DNA from: Umbilicaria muhlenbergii
Taxonomy: Eukaryota; Ascomycota; Lecanoromycetes; Umbilicariales; Umbilicariaceae
Direction: 5' to 3'
Assembly (NCBI GenBank): GCA_000611775.1
Contig: KK106982.1
Location: forward strand, 4,410,996 to 4,474,995
Length of the DNA: 64,000 bases
The notes beneath the pieces are model-generated. The model was given only the letters and a program-made list of their open reading frames with translations, was not told the DNA's origin and ran no database searches. Shown here one piece after another: positions 12,301 through 23,745 of the stretch; the first letter of the stretch is position 1, and each line of letters starts with the position of its first letter. Position numbers and translations under genes: made by a program.

Positions 12301-13556
12301 CATAATATCGACATCAGCGCCATTCTGCATACCCGACCGCCTTGCGAGCGCTTATCACTCGGTGCACAATTCCTGGCCAGCAGCACATAACACATAAACC
12401 CCGCTGACGCGCTCGACGACCCGGCTTGTGTACACAGCATCATTGCGCGCACCCGATCCCTCCGTCCAGACGTCATCTCTCCGTTATATAAGAATAGGCC
12501 GTCTAGCTCTTGTCCGTCCTTGTACGAGTAGCGTTGCGGGAAGCTGATCGACAAGGTAAGTTTAGAGCGTGCATGGCCGCTTCCGGATTCCATGCATTGC
12601 CAACGCATCATTTCCAATCACCGCCACTCCGCACCTGCCCGTTTCCTGACCACCTTGCTCAATTGCTCCAATGACCTCGGGTCCCGATCCATGCTAACGC
12701 CCTTGGGCCGCTCAGGTCGATAGATTTAGATTCGCTCCACCGTTTATCGCCGCCCCATCCAATTCGATACATCCACAACCCTTGACCACTTGGGCGCGTC
12801 GCTGCGGCTCCGACTCGAACGAGCGTCTCAATCTGGACAAAGTGCGGGCACCGCCTCACATTCTCGCGCATCGACGGGGGTTCCGGTACATCAAGGGGGA
12901 GGAGGTTCAGTATCGCCGCTGAGTTGTGGGGAGCGTGCCTGCTCAGGTTCTGCACGATCGTCAGCTTGCCTGAGGTCCCGCAGCGGAGGCCGTTGTTCCC
13001 GTGATTTAAGCCCCGAACCCCGGTGTGCTTCCTTGCTGGACAACGCATCCAGGTGGGCGTCAGGCGCTGCAGAGCAGCCCAACCACGTTATTGTGCGCCC
13101 CAAACCTCGACGAGATAATCGCAGCCTCCGCACGTTGAAGACGTTTCGACGCCCGTGAAATAGTCAATCAAGTGGTGATATCTGCCATCCTTATATTCGA
13201 CTCGTTTTTTGCTGGTGAGTACCGTTTCCTTGCTTGAGAACCAATTGGCATGGAAACCTCGGTGGGCGGGCGCTAACTCGACGACAAGGCTGCAGGACCG
13301 CGCATACGTCTTTTATCGAATCAACTTTCTTCCCTGCATTGGAGAAAGTCACACGGCAGGCACCTCTCACCGTTCCGATCAAAAGGTTGTCCTTGGTACC
13401 TGCTACTTTGGCAGACCCGCACGAGCTTCCAGCACACGTTCCGTGTCGCGATAGGTGGCCAGGCACAACGTCCGCTCCTCGGCTTTCACGTGTGCAAATC
13501 AACCGCGGGAGCGTGGTGAGCGGGGATATCCAATTCCTCGCACATTACCGATACAC
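9337..13556. promoter_or_regulatory. Long non-coding region upstream of hapB
   Basis: About 4.2 kb with no recognisable gene, the longest uninterrupted gap between intact genes in the first half of the window. Open frames up to 154 codons (for example 9482-9946) resemble nothing and lack introns or codon signals. CCAAT boxes occur on the plus strand at 11434 (CCAATCAG), 12109, 12614 (CCAATCAC), 12668, 12759, 13241 and 13530; ATTGG occurs at 11090, 13244 and 13339. A TATA-like TATATAAG lies near 12485, and consensus splice donors (GTAAGT at 12556, GTGAGT at 13215) follow it, suggesting a spliced 5' leader. A long regulatory leader is common for fungal transcription factors; the exact start site cannot be read from sequence. 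Confidence 0.45.
12484..12492 (+). promoter_or_regulatory. TATA-like element, candidate hapB core promoter
   Basis: TTATATAAG lies about 70 bp before a perfect intron donor (ACAAG|GTAAGT at 12556) and about 1.07 kb before the hapB ATG. This arrangement fits a core promoter followed by a spliced, long 5' UTR. It is inference only; no start-site data exist here. Confidence 0.3.
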
Positions 13557-14738
13557 ATGATGGACTACGCGCAATATCAACAACCACCCCATGCACAGCA
13601 TCCGCACGCCCAACCCCATCTACAAGGGGGATACACGAGTGCCCCACAGAATACTGGGCCCGGAGGACCATCAATCACGTCGCCTCCAAACCAACAACCA
13701 CAGATGCATCAACAACATCCCAATCACCAAGCTTCGCCAATACTTCCCTCTCAAGGCCATGCCTACCAACCACAACAGCCGCCTCAACCAACCCATCAGA
13801 TGTATCAACAGCAGCTCACCTATCCACAAGCGTATGGTGTAGGACCTCCAGGCATGCCGCAACCGTATGGCATGACTCCCGGCGCGCAGGCGGCCATTGC
13901 GACAGCTGCAGCATCAGGTTACCATTCTATACAACAGCCAACGATGCCCGATGGTCTTCGTGGCTCACCACGTATAGCAGGCACACCGATCAAGAACGAG
14001 CGAGCTCCACGGTCACCGCCCCAATTACCCAACCAGATGTCTCAACTACCTTCCCAGATCCAAGTTCAAAACCAGCAAATGGCGAATCAGCGACGCATGA
14101 GCCATCAAGTCAGTAGCCCACATCTTCCGAATTCGCAAACAGTCATGATGAACAACCACCCGCCTCGGAGCTCAATACCACCTCAGATGCCGCCACCACA
14201 ACAAGCAGTGCAACAACAACAGCATCATCCGTCCTCGCCCGAAATTGTCGCTGGAGGCGCCGAAGAATCACCTCTCTATGTCAATGCGAAGCAATTCCAC
14301 CGTATCCTCAAACGACGCGTTGCGCGACAACGACTCGAAGAAGCACTCCGCCTGACCTCGAAGGGTCGAAGACCATACCTCCACGAATCGCGCCACAAGC
14401 ACGCGATGCGCCGACCGCGTGGTCCCGGCGGCCGCTTCCTCACCGCAGACGAGGTCGCCGCCATCGACGCCGGCGGCAAACCTCCCGGCGAACTAGGCGA
14501 CGAAGAGGGCGCGGACAAGGACAACCTGCAAACACCCGGGAAAGCATCGGCGAAGGTGGCCAACAATAACGTCTCTGGTGGTTCTGGACAGAAGCGCAAG
14601 GCCGGTGGGCTGGGCGATGCCGCCGCTCCGCCCTCGAAGAAGCCGAAGAGTGAGGCGCCAGCTCGGACGAGTACGAGTGCGGATGAGAGTGAGGAGGAGG
14701 CCGAGGAGGATGAGGGTGATGGTGATGATGATGGGTGA
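13557..14738 (+). CDS. hapB: CCAAT-binding complex subunit NF-YA / HapB
   Basis: Sequence-specific subunit of the heterotrimeric CCAAT-binding factor, acting in the nucleus with HapC and HapE. Single exon, 393 aa. The first 230 residues are a Gln/Pro/His-rich low-complexity region. The conserved core starts with [18 protein letters not shown] (about residues 236-253), the subunit-association helix, then [19 protein letters not shown] (about 272-290), the DNA-contacting segment with the invariant His and Arg residues, and [12 protein letters not shown] basic stretch near [11 protein letters not shown] could be a nuclear localisation signal, and the tail is acidic ([15 protein letters not shown]). 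I chose ATG 13557 (ATGATGGACTAC); the frame is open further upstream but only with a GTG. CCAAT boxes upstream allow autoregulation, as known for Aspergillus hapB. Confidence 0.94.
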   Translation: MMDYAQYQQPPHAQHPHAQPHLQGGYTSAPQNTGPGGPSITSPPNQQPQMHQQHPNHQASPILPSQGHAYQPQQPPQPTHQMYQQQLTYPQAYGVGPPGMPQPYGMTPGAQAAIATAAASGYHSIQQPTMPDGLRGSPRIAGTPIKNERAPRSPPQLPNQMSQLPSQIQVQNQQMANQRRMSHQVSSPHLPNSQTVMMNNHPPRSSIPPQMPPPQQAVQQQQHHPSSPEIVAGGAEESPLYVNAKQFHRILKRRVARQRLEEALRLTSKGRRPYLHESRHKHAMRRPRGPGGRFLTADEVAAIDAGGKPPGELGDEEGADKDNLQTPGKASAKVANNNVSGGSGQKRKAGGLGDAAAPPSKKPKSEAPARTSTSADESEEEAEEDEGDGDDDG

Positions 14739-16010
14739 ATGATTGGAGGGAGTGGAGATATAACGGGTGCATCTCAATGAAATTGCCGACGCTCGTCTCA
14801 TCTTAAATCATCACCGTCTCGCCTCGCGTCGAAACCGAGAACTGTTTCCTTATCACGACTTACGTAGCGTCTCAATGACCAATTTGTCTCACTTTTACTA
14901 TTCTCGACAGCGGATCTGCGGTTGGCCGGAACACATAACAGAACAACGAAGCGGACGGAGCCGGTTCGTTGGGCAACAACACCACCCCGGCGGAAAGAGC
15001 GCAGGCAAACGCCAGCAACCCAGTCGTTCCCGCCGCTCCGACTTTTTCTTTTTCTCTTTCTTCTTTTCAACCACTATCGAGATTGTGCGTATTGGGATCT
15101 GGAACGGAAGGGAAGGACTTTTGGGCATTTCTTTGCATATACCCCCTTTTCCCAACCAAACCAAACCGTGGTAATTTATTCTATTTTTTTTTTTTTTTTT
15201 TTCCAAGGCTTTTTCTCTTTTTCACCTTTTTTTGGGGGGTGGAGAAGTTTTGGGGTTGCGGAGATTGTGAAGATGACACGAATGAAGAATTAGACGGGTT
15301 TTACTCCTTCACTGGAAACAATCAAAAGATTTTACATACCCTGTTTTTTTTATTTGTGGTTTGAGACGTGTGGGGGATGGGATAATTAGGGGAGGGGAGG
15401 GGAAGAGGGGAAGGGATGGGAGGAATACATTCGCTTGGGTACGATAGGGTAGCTTTGGCTGGAGGCGGAGGGGGGCTTTACGAATTTCCCAAGTTTTTCC
15501 TCAACTTTTTGGGAAGGGGAAGAGAGGAGAGGAGAGGAGAGAGATGGCGAATGAGGAGGTTGTAAGATACTTGATCTAATTTTTAACACTGATACCGACG
15601 AAAATCGCTCCCGCTCAGTTCAGTCCCGTCTGGCCAAACATCTACTCTACAACAACCCCCCGAAAATCCCAACATCGATTCCCCGTCGGGCGAAAAAGCA
15701 ACGGTATACGATCGAAACACCCGGCATCCATCTCCCTACCTTATTTCTGGCAGTGATCCAAACAAAACCCCTCCGCGGATCTGATTCAAAGATCCCATCC
15801 TAATCCTAGACAGATCCAATCCTAATCCCAGACAATTCCACTCCGCCAACATGCAGACGCATAAACACCAACCAAATCCGGGGTATCTCGTAGAACGCCA
15901 ACCCATGCCTCGAATCAAACTACCCAATCAAAAGCCCCCAACTCACATCCTTCCCCCACTTCCCTCCCACTAATCCCCTCCCACTCCCTCATCCCCGTGC
16001 CATCATCCCC
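14739..16010. other. Intergenic, hapB 3' flank; poly-T tract
   Basis: About 1.27 kb with no recognised gene. It includes a run of 19 T at 15184-15202, T-rich sequence to 15360, then G-rich and C-rich blocks. Part could be the missing last exon(s) and 3' UTR of the minus-strand kinesin that ends in the gap at 16038-16093, but I could not place a convincing PH-domain C-terminus. Confidence 0.4.
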
Positions 16011-19000
16011 ACTTACCCCCCGTTCTCACTCCCCCCCNNNNNNNNNNNNNNNNNNNNNNNNNNNNNNNNNNNNNNNNNNNNNNNNNNNNNNNNCTTCCCG
16101 ACCCCCCCCCTGGCCCGAAAAACCCACGTCCCCACCCCGCCATAAACCGCGAAGACATTCTCTCTCCAACCCTCCCCTTCCCCATCCCTTGTCCCCACCC
16201 CCAGCATAGGCGCCGCATCGATCCTCGCGTTCCGGAGATTGATCACATACAGCTCCTCCGCGCCGGGCACGGCATGCACGTGTAGGTACGGGGGGCGGAG
16301 CTCGGCGAAGATGCGGAGCCAGTGCTCTGCGTTGTTGTTGGTGGTGGTGGTGGTGGTGGGCGGGGAGGGGGAGAGGGAAGGGGTGAGGGTGAGGAGGTAG
16401 CCGGATTTGAGGAGGTGTGGGGATTTCGGGATGAGGGATGTGGTGGGGTGGAGGCGGGGTGGGGAGGTGGGGCCGGGGGCGGATGGGTTGTGAGAAGCGG
16501 GTGAGAGGGAAGGAGGCCAGAGGGAGGGTTTGGTGGTGGTGGTGGGCCAGAGGGTGAGACAGCGGTTGAGGAGATGTTGCTGGTGCGGTGTGTATGCGTT
16601 ATCCTCTGGAGCCGTCGTGTCGTTGGTGGTGTCGTTGGGGAGACGTAGAGAATGCCGCCGTAGCGCGACTTTCACCTGCTCGACCTCCACACCGCGCCGC
16701 TGCCGCCGCTGCGCCTCTTCGAAATCGCGTACTAACGACACCCCACGCGGTGTCCATCGTTCAAGACATTCCTCCCCCTTGACATAACCCTGCCTACTGT
16801 CCATACGCCACAGATCCGCTGCTCTCTTCGCAGACGTCGGTTTCAGGACGACGGAGAAGATTCCCGTAGTGGCGTGCACGATGCGCGATGATTTCCACAG
16901 CTGCTTGAAGAGCGATTGCGGGCGAATCCAGGAGCGGGGACGGATTTGGAGGGTTTGGTCCATAGAGAATGGGATAGGGGCGTCGAGGCGCGAGGAGGTT
17001 ATGGTCCAGTGGAGAGTGAGTTGGACGCTGTATCTTTCGGGGGTGGGACGGTCGAGCAAGAGGGACTCGTGTAGGCTAGAGTCCCATTGGGCGGTGATGG
17101 AGATGTGGCACGTGCCCATGGCGTCCTGTTTGACGAGGGCGTTGTTGGTGAGCTTGAGTGGGATTTCGGGCGTTGCTGGGCCACGGTCGGGGACTCGGCC
17201 TGAAGAATCGACAAGTCGAGTGTTGCCTATTCGCATTGATGTGATATCCCGCCATTGTAACGGAGTGCTGGAACTATGTGTTAGACTGAGTACGATCCTT
17301 CGCTGAAGACCCTGGCGAAGCTGGTATGTGCCGGGGTCCACATTGCTGTGTTGCTCCACCTCCACAGGTAAATATTCGCCCGTCTCGGACAGTTCAAGGA
17401 TCTGGACTCTTGCGAAGACATCATGTTGTTCTTGCGTATAGAACTCGGTCTCTGGTAACCGGGCTTGTTTTTGTCGTCCATCCAAAAGAAGTTCGGTACT
17501 TTCACGCATTTCGTCCCAACTCAGGAGTTTATCCAAGTGCATCGACGTGACTCTAGCATAGATAGCCACACGTAGTGGTGCTGATGGTGGGCTGTTTTGT
17601 GGCAGGCTCATACTATGGACACTCTCAAACCGGACGGGGCCCTCGTCAAAGTTACTTATCATTTGCGTTGTGGTTGCTCCTCCCTCCTCGCTGATGCCGG
17701 GAACAAACATTTGAGCGTGTACTTCAGTTCCTTCCCTTTCCGCAAAGCCGATCATATCGTGCATCACCACGTTAAACTTCAGCATCGATGATGGAGCTTG
17801 AGCCGAAGAAGGCTCAAGAGAAAGTTTTATGATGCCAATAGCTTCATTGGTATAGGGTGAAATAACCTCGGCCGCATAGTCTTGTACGCGGGCTTCATAT
17901 ACCGCAGTGAGAGGTACATTGGCATTGCCAATGAGAGAATACTGTGGCATACAGGACTCGATGAATGGATTATCGAGTCGAAAGTGTTGCGCGTAGTTCG
18001 GTCGGTCAATATATTGGTGTAGCTGTCGCATAGCGGAGACACGCTGCTCCAGCTTGTCTAAAGACCACAAGTGGATGACCGAATGCTGGTAGTCGATCAC
18101 TCTGACAGCAACGCAGGGCTTCCTAGCCATGTCTAGAGCCTCGTCATCATCCCCAGAAATCCCACTGAGTACAAGGTCGTATGATGATGACATGTTATGA
18201 CCTTCGCCGACAAGAGTGAACTGGAAGACAACGTGCTTGTCCATGGCTTCACTCATCACTTGTGCTTCCTTGAGAATTGCGGCATGCTGGAGAATGATTT
18301 CCGCGAGATGAACATGCGTAAGCCGCCGCCAACGCTCAATGACGAGTCTTGCCGTTGGAAGTTCCCGCTCGTCCAATTCGGCAGATCTAGTATCGTCTGG
18401 CTGTCGGGGCGGTGGCTCTATAATCTTCTGTATTTGTGTTTCAAAAGCTTCCTTCTGTTTCCTGAGTTGCATTTGGAATTCCTCTTTAGCAGTCGCAAGG
18501 GCCTCCTCCATCCGGGATTTTTCGGCTTTAAGTTCTTCAACATTGCCAGATGAAGTCGTTTCAGCAGCTCTGAGCTTCTCCTGAAATTCCTCCTTTTGCT
18601 TATCTAATTGGGACTGCATATCGTCACGGAGAATCTGTAGCCTATCATCTCCTTTGCCAGATTCATCATCTCCGTCCTGGCGTGGAGTCCCTGGCATTGT
18701 GATGGCAGTATCGAGCGAAAAGTTATCTATTGTGCCAACTGACATGTACTTCTCCCGGATGGGATAAGAGCTGACAGACTCCATATCTTCATCGTCGGGG
18801 CCGAACAGCCTAGATTCGGGTCGGCCTTTCCTCACTGCGCGAGCCCGTTGCACATCATCGAATAGACTGTCAAGCTCATCATCTGTGAGGCCAGATATCT
18901 TCTGGTCAAGACCGAGAATTGCGCTTGCGGCTTCCCTCCGCGCAAACGACCAGTCGGCATCCCCGCCATTGCTGTGCGGCATAGGCGATTCATCTCTGCT

Positions 19001-20966
19001 ATGCTCACCATCGACCTCCACCTCAGGCCTGCTCCGTTGTCTCTCGGGCCCTGGTCTCGGCATAGGCGAACCAAGCTGACTCGTGGTTACAGAATGTCGC
19101 AACAGACTTTGCTCAGCACGCTCAGCACGAGCTTCTTGTGGATGATTGAATCGGAAGATGTGGAAATCGCCAAGTATGATGCGGTACCCACTGCGAAGTC
19201 TTTTCGGCTTGTCGATGCGAAGACCATTGACCATGACGGCGGCACCTTCTTTTGGTAGGATAGTCACAATGTTTTCAACGTTCTCAAAGGTGCAGTGGTT
19301 ACGAAGGATCTTGGATCCGTTCAACCGTATCTCAGATGTCGATTCTAGATCTTCGACGTTTCCGACTGTGGTAACACCGGGTTTGATATTGTACACAAGG
19401 CACTCCGCAAGCAAAGGGTCGTCGCTAAGGTTGACTAGGTGAGGCATCTTCCTAGGCGTTGAAAGTCCGACAAAGCCCTTTTCTATGCTTATCCCAAGCT
19501 CTTCAAGCGCAGCTTCCCGTTCCTTGTGAATTCGTTCTGTCTTCTGGAGCTTCTCCTCCCATGTCTGATTGAGGTCCATATACAGCTTTTCTGATTGACT
19601 TAGCTGTTCCGCAATCTCAGCCTTTGATACCCTCTTGATCGTACCATCGGCCTGGGTGATGGATACGATTTGCTGATCTAACGGAGTGTCTGGAGCGTAC
19701 TGTTCTTCGGCAATGCCCCCGGATGTAGCGCCACTGCTCAATTTTGATCTTAGTTGTGCCAGCTCTTCTTTCAACTCTCTGATCATCCGGGCATTCGGAT
19801 CTTCGTTCACGACTGCATGGTTCTTGATCCGTTTGGCCGAGTCGGCGTACCTGAGGGTACTCAGTGTTTCCTCAAAATTGATATCGGCTGGTGAAATAGC
19901 TGCGATCATAGCGGTCATACTATTCCCGCCCAAAGAGTCCTTCAAGAGCCAAGTGAGAACAGAGTCTCGATAAGGCACCATGGAGGCAGTCTTTTTCTTG
20001 CCTGTGGACAAGTCGGCCAAAGCTGCAATCACACGCCCAAGAGTCGAAAGGGAACGATTGATCTCTGCGCCTTCTTTCAAGCGTGCACCCGTCGCACCTG
20101 AAGAAGTGGCGCGTTCAGATCCTGCAAGATCCACAAGACTAATTTTGGCAACTTTTTCGGTGTCCAGGGAGGTTTCCACATCATGTCGTTTCTGAGTAAG
20201 GGTCAGGGTGAAGACTGCATGCGAGCGGCTTGATGTTTCGTTCATGTTCGTTGCTGCTACCGTCCGCGCCTTGTTTCCTTCATCCATAAGGTTCTCGATC
20301 TCCAGAAACGACCTGACAACCAATTTTGCCAAGTCCTCCACGTAAGGCCCGGTCGAAGGATGCTCCCGAACTCGTAGATTACCCTTGGTCGTTGGGTTAA
20401 GCAGGTCGCGGACTCGCTCATTGTAGATTTCGAGATATGATACCTCCACAGTAACGCTTTGGTTTTTGTCCTTTTGTATTTCTGTGATCCTTTCGAACAT
20501 GTTCCGGCAAATCCTAGGTATGACGCCTAATTCTTCGCCATAGCCCATCATACTATATGACTTTCCCGAGCCTGTCTGGCCATATGCAAAGATGCAGTTG
20601 TTGTAGCCTTGGAAGGCATTGTCGAGTAGAGGCGAACCCAGATCGGCGAAGAGATTGTCCTGTCCTGCAAAACGAGGATCATTACGATTGAATGACCAGT
20701 AACTCTTGTCGAACGCAAACGTCTTGTGGCTATCAGCTCCCTTTCCTCCCTTTGCCGACGCTCGGAGGCGTTCCTCGGCTTCCGCTGGTGGTACAAGAAT
20801 TGTCTGTTCATCTCTCATCTGCACGATACATTTTGCCCGCCGGTCCAATTCTGCGTATCTGTATTAGCTCTGAGGCTGGTATGCAATTTCGAATGGCCAT
20901 ACCTCTGTTATTAAACGGCCGCACTCTCACCACGACTTTAATGTTTCCACCTCCCGATGGGGCCAT
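16011..20966 (-). CDS. uncA: Kinesin-3 motor, UncA/Unc-104/KIF1 type (C-terminus interrupted by gap)
   Basis: Plus-end microtubule motor for vesicle and endosome transport. Exon 1 is 20903-20966 (MAPSGGGNIKVVVRVRPFNN), intron 20851-20902 (52 nt), then one long exon from 20850 into the gap. The motor domain covers about residues 8-390, with the P-loop AYGQTGSGKS at 110-119, switch I NETSSRSHAVF, switch II VDLAGSE and the neck after RYADSAKRIKNHAVVNED. An FHA domain (GSKILRNHCTF) follows near residue 550, then coiled coils, KIF1B-type and DUF3694-like regions, and a C-terminal PH domain beginning LLKSGYLLTLTPS. The PH domain reads to VFAVYGGVGTWVFRARGG and then meets 56 N. On the far side a GTAAGT donor (16011-16016) suggests a further intron; the true end is not resolved. 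About 1,630 residues are visible. Confidence 0.93.
16038..16093. other. Assembly gap (56 N) inside the kinesin PH domain
   Basis: Run of N flanked by C homopolymer on both sides (seven C before; a CCCCCCCCCC run shortly after). It removes the end of the kinesin PH domain. Confidence 1.
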
Positions 20967-21772
20967 GTTGGCTGGGTAAATCAGGATCCGAACAGGCCTC
21001 TCAAGCTTGCCGATGGTCAATGCCGTGGAGGCCGCACGGTATACCGAGTAGTGGTGCAATCATCGAAATGGTAGATGCCCGGTCAGCACCAACATACGGG
21101 TGTTGTTTGTCGATAGGTGTTGCGCGTGGCCGCCTACGCGCACACCGGCTTTGGAAATTTAAGGTGCCTTATAGCTCCGGACCCTGCGCCAAGATCCCTG
21201 CCCAGCGTCGTCATACCCGTTGTGACCGAGCCAAGTTGTCGTCAACACGTGAGATCAGTTTGTCGTCGAACGTCGCTGGTTGCCCTGGGCACCTTTTGGA
21301 AGACAGGCAGCCTGGCGCGCCTAACATGTCTGGCACGCCTGGCACACTGTTAGATGAGAGACACCGCCGGTCCCAGATCAACCATGAAAACATCATCAAA
21401 TAATCCTATGAGTTCACAATGCAGAGCTCATTGAAGGTATAGCATCTGCACGCTTGATCTTCCAACTCAGTCTTCGCTATTCAGATAGTATTGAAGGGCC
21501 CTCCAATTAGGAATGGCCGATGCTGCGCTACAGAAAAGGGAGGGGTGCTTGTCGACTTGCTTCTGTTTTGCGACCTACTCACAGCAATCAATCAATAATG
21601 ACATACGAAACTCAATGCTACTGTGGCGACAGCGGACAGACTCCCCCGCGGCCCTACTGTGCGGGGCGGGGTTAGTCTCTGAGTGACCAGTTGTAAAGCT
21701 CTGCCTATATCCAGAAAATGCGCAAGCTTCACTCGAATCACTCCAATATCATCTCATAACTAGATCGAAACC
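20967..21772. promoter_or_regulatory. Divergent region between kinesin and glycoside hydrolase pseudogene
   Basis: About 0.8 kb with no gene recognised. The part next to 20966 should hold the kinesin promoter. A short imperfect repeat built on TGGCACGCCTGGCAC lies near 21330-21350. Confidence 0.4.
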
Positions 21773-23057
21773 ATGCCATTCTTCAGACTCGAGAAAACCT
21801 CGGGCGATGCTTGGAGACTATTGGAGCCCCAAGGTAAACCCTTACTCTCAATAGGTGTTGTAAATATCGATAAAGACTGACTAACTAGCCAAGAACAATG
21901 TGGGAACCAGCTAACTATAAGGCCCCGCCGTGACTGCCTGGACCCTGAAAACCCTAAACCCTGCCTACCATCCAACACCGATATCAACCCCGATAAGCGA
22001 CTGCCGTAAGCCGACAGCGCCTAAATTCAACAATAGGTATTAACCACGTGGATGAATCAAACCTCCAATATCACCACAATATCTCGAACCATGACCGAAA
22101 GTACCCAACGTGACAAGACTTCATCCAGAAAAACGTTGCACGCATCCGCGACGACTTTGCCTTCAACACCCTAGGATGGACGCAAGAGTACATTGGCGGC
22201 GACTGGGGCGAAGCCCTGGACTGGTTCGGGGAGACCGTAGACCTTCACTCATCCGGCTGGACAACTTCTGAGCTTTCTTCCTGCGGCATGCCCTATATAG
22301 TACAGCTACCTGTCATGATATTCAAGACTGGACCGCCCATCCCATCTATCGAGATCCCACGTCCCCGGAGTTCAAGCAATGGTGTGAGTATCTCGCACGC
22401 TCAATATGCCTACAGCATCGCGACAATGAGAGTTGTATGGGGTATTTCTTTGTCGACATCCCCGGCTGGGCACGGCATCAGTCTGGGCTCGATTTCCCGG
22501 GTCTGGCAGGTCTGAGTGATGAGCAGAGAGAGGAGAATATCTACGATGTGGCCTCTGCGTACTATTCCACCATCTGCACTGCCGTCCGCGCCGTTGATCC
22601 CAACCACCTGATCTTTGGGGATCGCTACAACGGCAACAAAGCCATTCCTCGAGGCGTCTTACGGGCAACCAAGGACCATATTGACGTATCGTCCGTGCAG
22701 TACTTCTGCGAACCAAGTAAAGAGTCGAGGGCAAAGATGATGGAGGATCTTCAGCGATGGCAATCACAGTGTCAGAAACCGGTACTGGTGGCGGATATTG
22801 GCAATTGGTGTGCCACGGAAATGAACCCTCATCGAAAGTCGGCACTGAAAACACAGGAGGAGCGAGGTCAAGATTATGTGGCAAGTCTGGAGGAGCTCGT
22901 AAAGCAAAAGTGGTTCGTTGGGTGGCATTGGTGTGGGTACATTGAGAATCAATGGCGCGGATGGGGCTTAATTGATCCTTACGATGAGCCGTACAAGGAG
23001 CTCGTTGAGCAAGTGGCGGGATTTGATCGAGCTGCGATAAAGGAGTATAGTCTTTAA
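21773..23057 (+). pseudogene. Agarase-like glycoside hydrolase, probable pseudogene
   Basis: Exon 1 (21773-21854) encodes MPFFRLEKTSGDAWRLLEPQ and GKPLLSIG; a 182-nt intron (21855-22036) then leads to GINHVDESNLQYHHN. Downstream segments DDFAFNTLGWTQEYIGGDWG, CGMPYIVQLPV, IQDWTAHPIYRDPTSPEF, GYFFVDIPGWARH, DPNHLIFGDRYNGNKAIPRG, VQYFCEP, KPVLVADIGNWCATEMNP and GWHWCGYIENQWRGWGLIDP fit a TIM-barrel hydrolase annotated as agarase-like in fungi and bacteria. Two lesions break it: an in-frame TGA at 22111-22113, where Trp is likely ancestral (TGG to TGA), and a frameshift at about 22315 between LPV and IQDW (one base lost or two gained). From 22317 to 23057 the frame is intact. Substrate is unknown; the family call comes from memory of the motif pattern. 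Confidence 0.6.
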
Positions 23058-23670
23058 AGAATCGGGAATGGCGTGTGATAATAATAGTGACTCCTCCTAT
23101 AGATATGGGATGGAGAAGTGCTTGGTATCAGTACATTGGAAGGGGTTTAGCAAAGCAAATACTACTGCAAGCGACCTCATTGCCCCCAATGTTTTACGAC
23201 TTTGCCCCCCTCGGCCATCAAGCCAAATATCTGGAGACTTCGGAGTACTTTAAGCGAGATCTTAGTGTGACTGCTAGGGCTCGGCTGCTGCGGCGTTTGT
23301 GGCTACACATTGATTTTTCCAGTCGACCGTACGTGGTACCTTGCGCCGCGAATGAAACTTGGAGACAACATACAGCGGCCCAGCTCTGTAGAGTCACTTA
23401 CTATTTGTCTATTCGAAAGGGGCCGTTGTGAAGAAAGAGTTCGAATCATGCGTCCACGAGGCGGAAACGCTCTGTGGTCAAACCTTCTACAGCGTAGAGA
23501 ACCCTCAGGTATTCAGTAAAAAGCGTTCGGCTCGAAAGAAAGCCGAAAATCTCCAGTACCCATAAGATCATTGCATTGCTCAGCGTTTTTCCTTGTAGGA
23601 AGGAAAAAGTGAAAAAATCATAAAAAAGAGGTTGTCTGTAACAGTGTTTGCACTGCTCAAGGTATTTCCC
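23058..23670. other. Intergenic with a diverged 28-bp direct repeat
   Basis: No gene recognised. TTGCATTGCTCAGCGTTTTT (from 23571) and TTGCACTGCTCAAGGTATTT (from 23648) are diverged copies of one element of about 28 bp, placed just before the tRNA-like relic. Confidence 0.4.
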
Positions 23671-23676
23671 TTGGGG
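23571..23676. repeat. Two diverged copies of a 28-bp element
   Basis: Copies start at 23571 and 23648 and share TTGCAyTGCTCAgsGTwTTTCCtTg-like sequence. The second copy abuts the T-arm side of the tRNA-like sequence. Origin unknown. Confidence 0.4.
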
Positions 23677-23745
23677 CGGAATCGAACCGCCGACAACCCG
23701 GTATACTGAGTTCTCTTACAGCCGGGTGCCATCTACAATTATGTT
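23671..23745 (-). pseudogene. tRNA-Tyr(GTA)-like relic
   Basis: On the minus strand an anticodon arm CCCGG ... CCGGG brackets CTGTAA, a 13-nt insert and A, which is the expected position and size of a tRNA-Tyr intron next to anticodon GTA. A perfect T-arm GGCGG-TTCGATT-CCGCC (a good B box) follows. The D-arm side (TAACATAATTGTAGATGGCA) looks like a decayed TAGCTCAGTTGG-type A box with G-to-A changes, and no 5' strand pairing with the 3' acceptor CCAAGGG is present. I therefore call a truncated or mutated tRNA gene. A tRNA-derived short element is the alternative. Confidence 0.4.

Noticed and set aside
13455-13556. Upstream extension of HapB to a GTG at 13455
   Set aside because: A GTG start is unlikely in fungi; the first in-frame ATG at 13557 is in line with the usual N-terminus.
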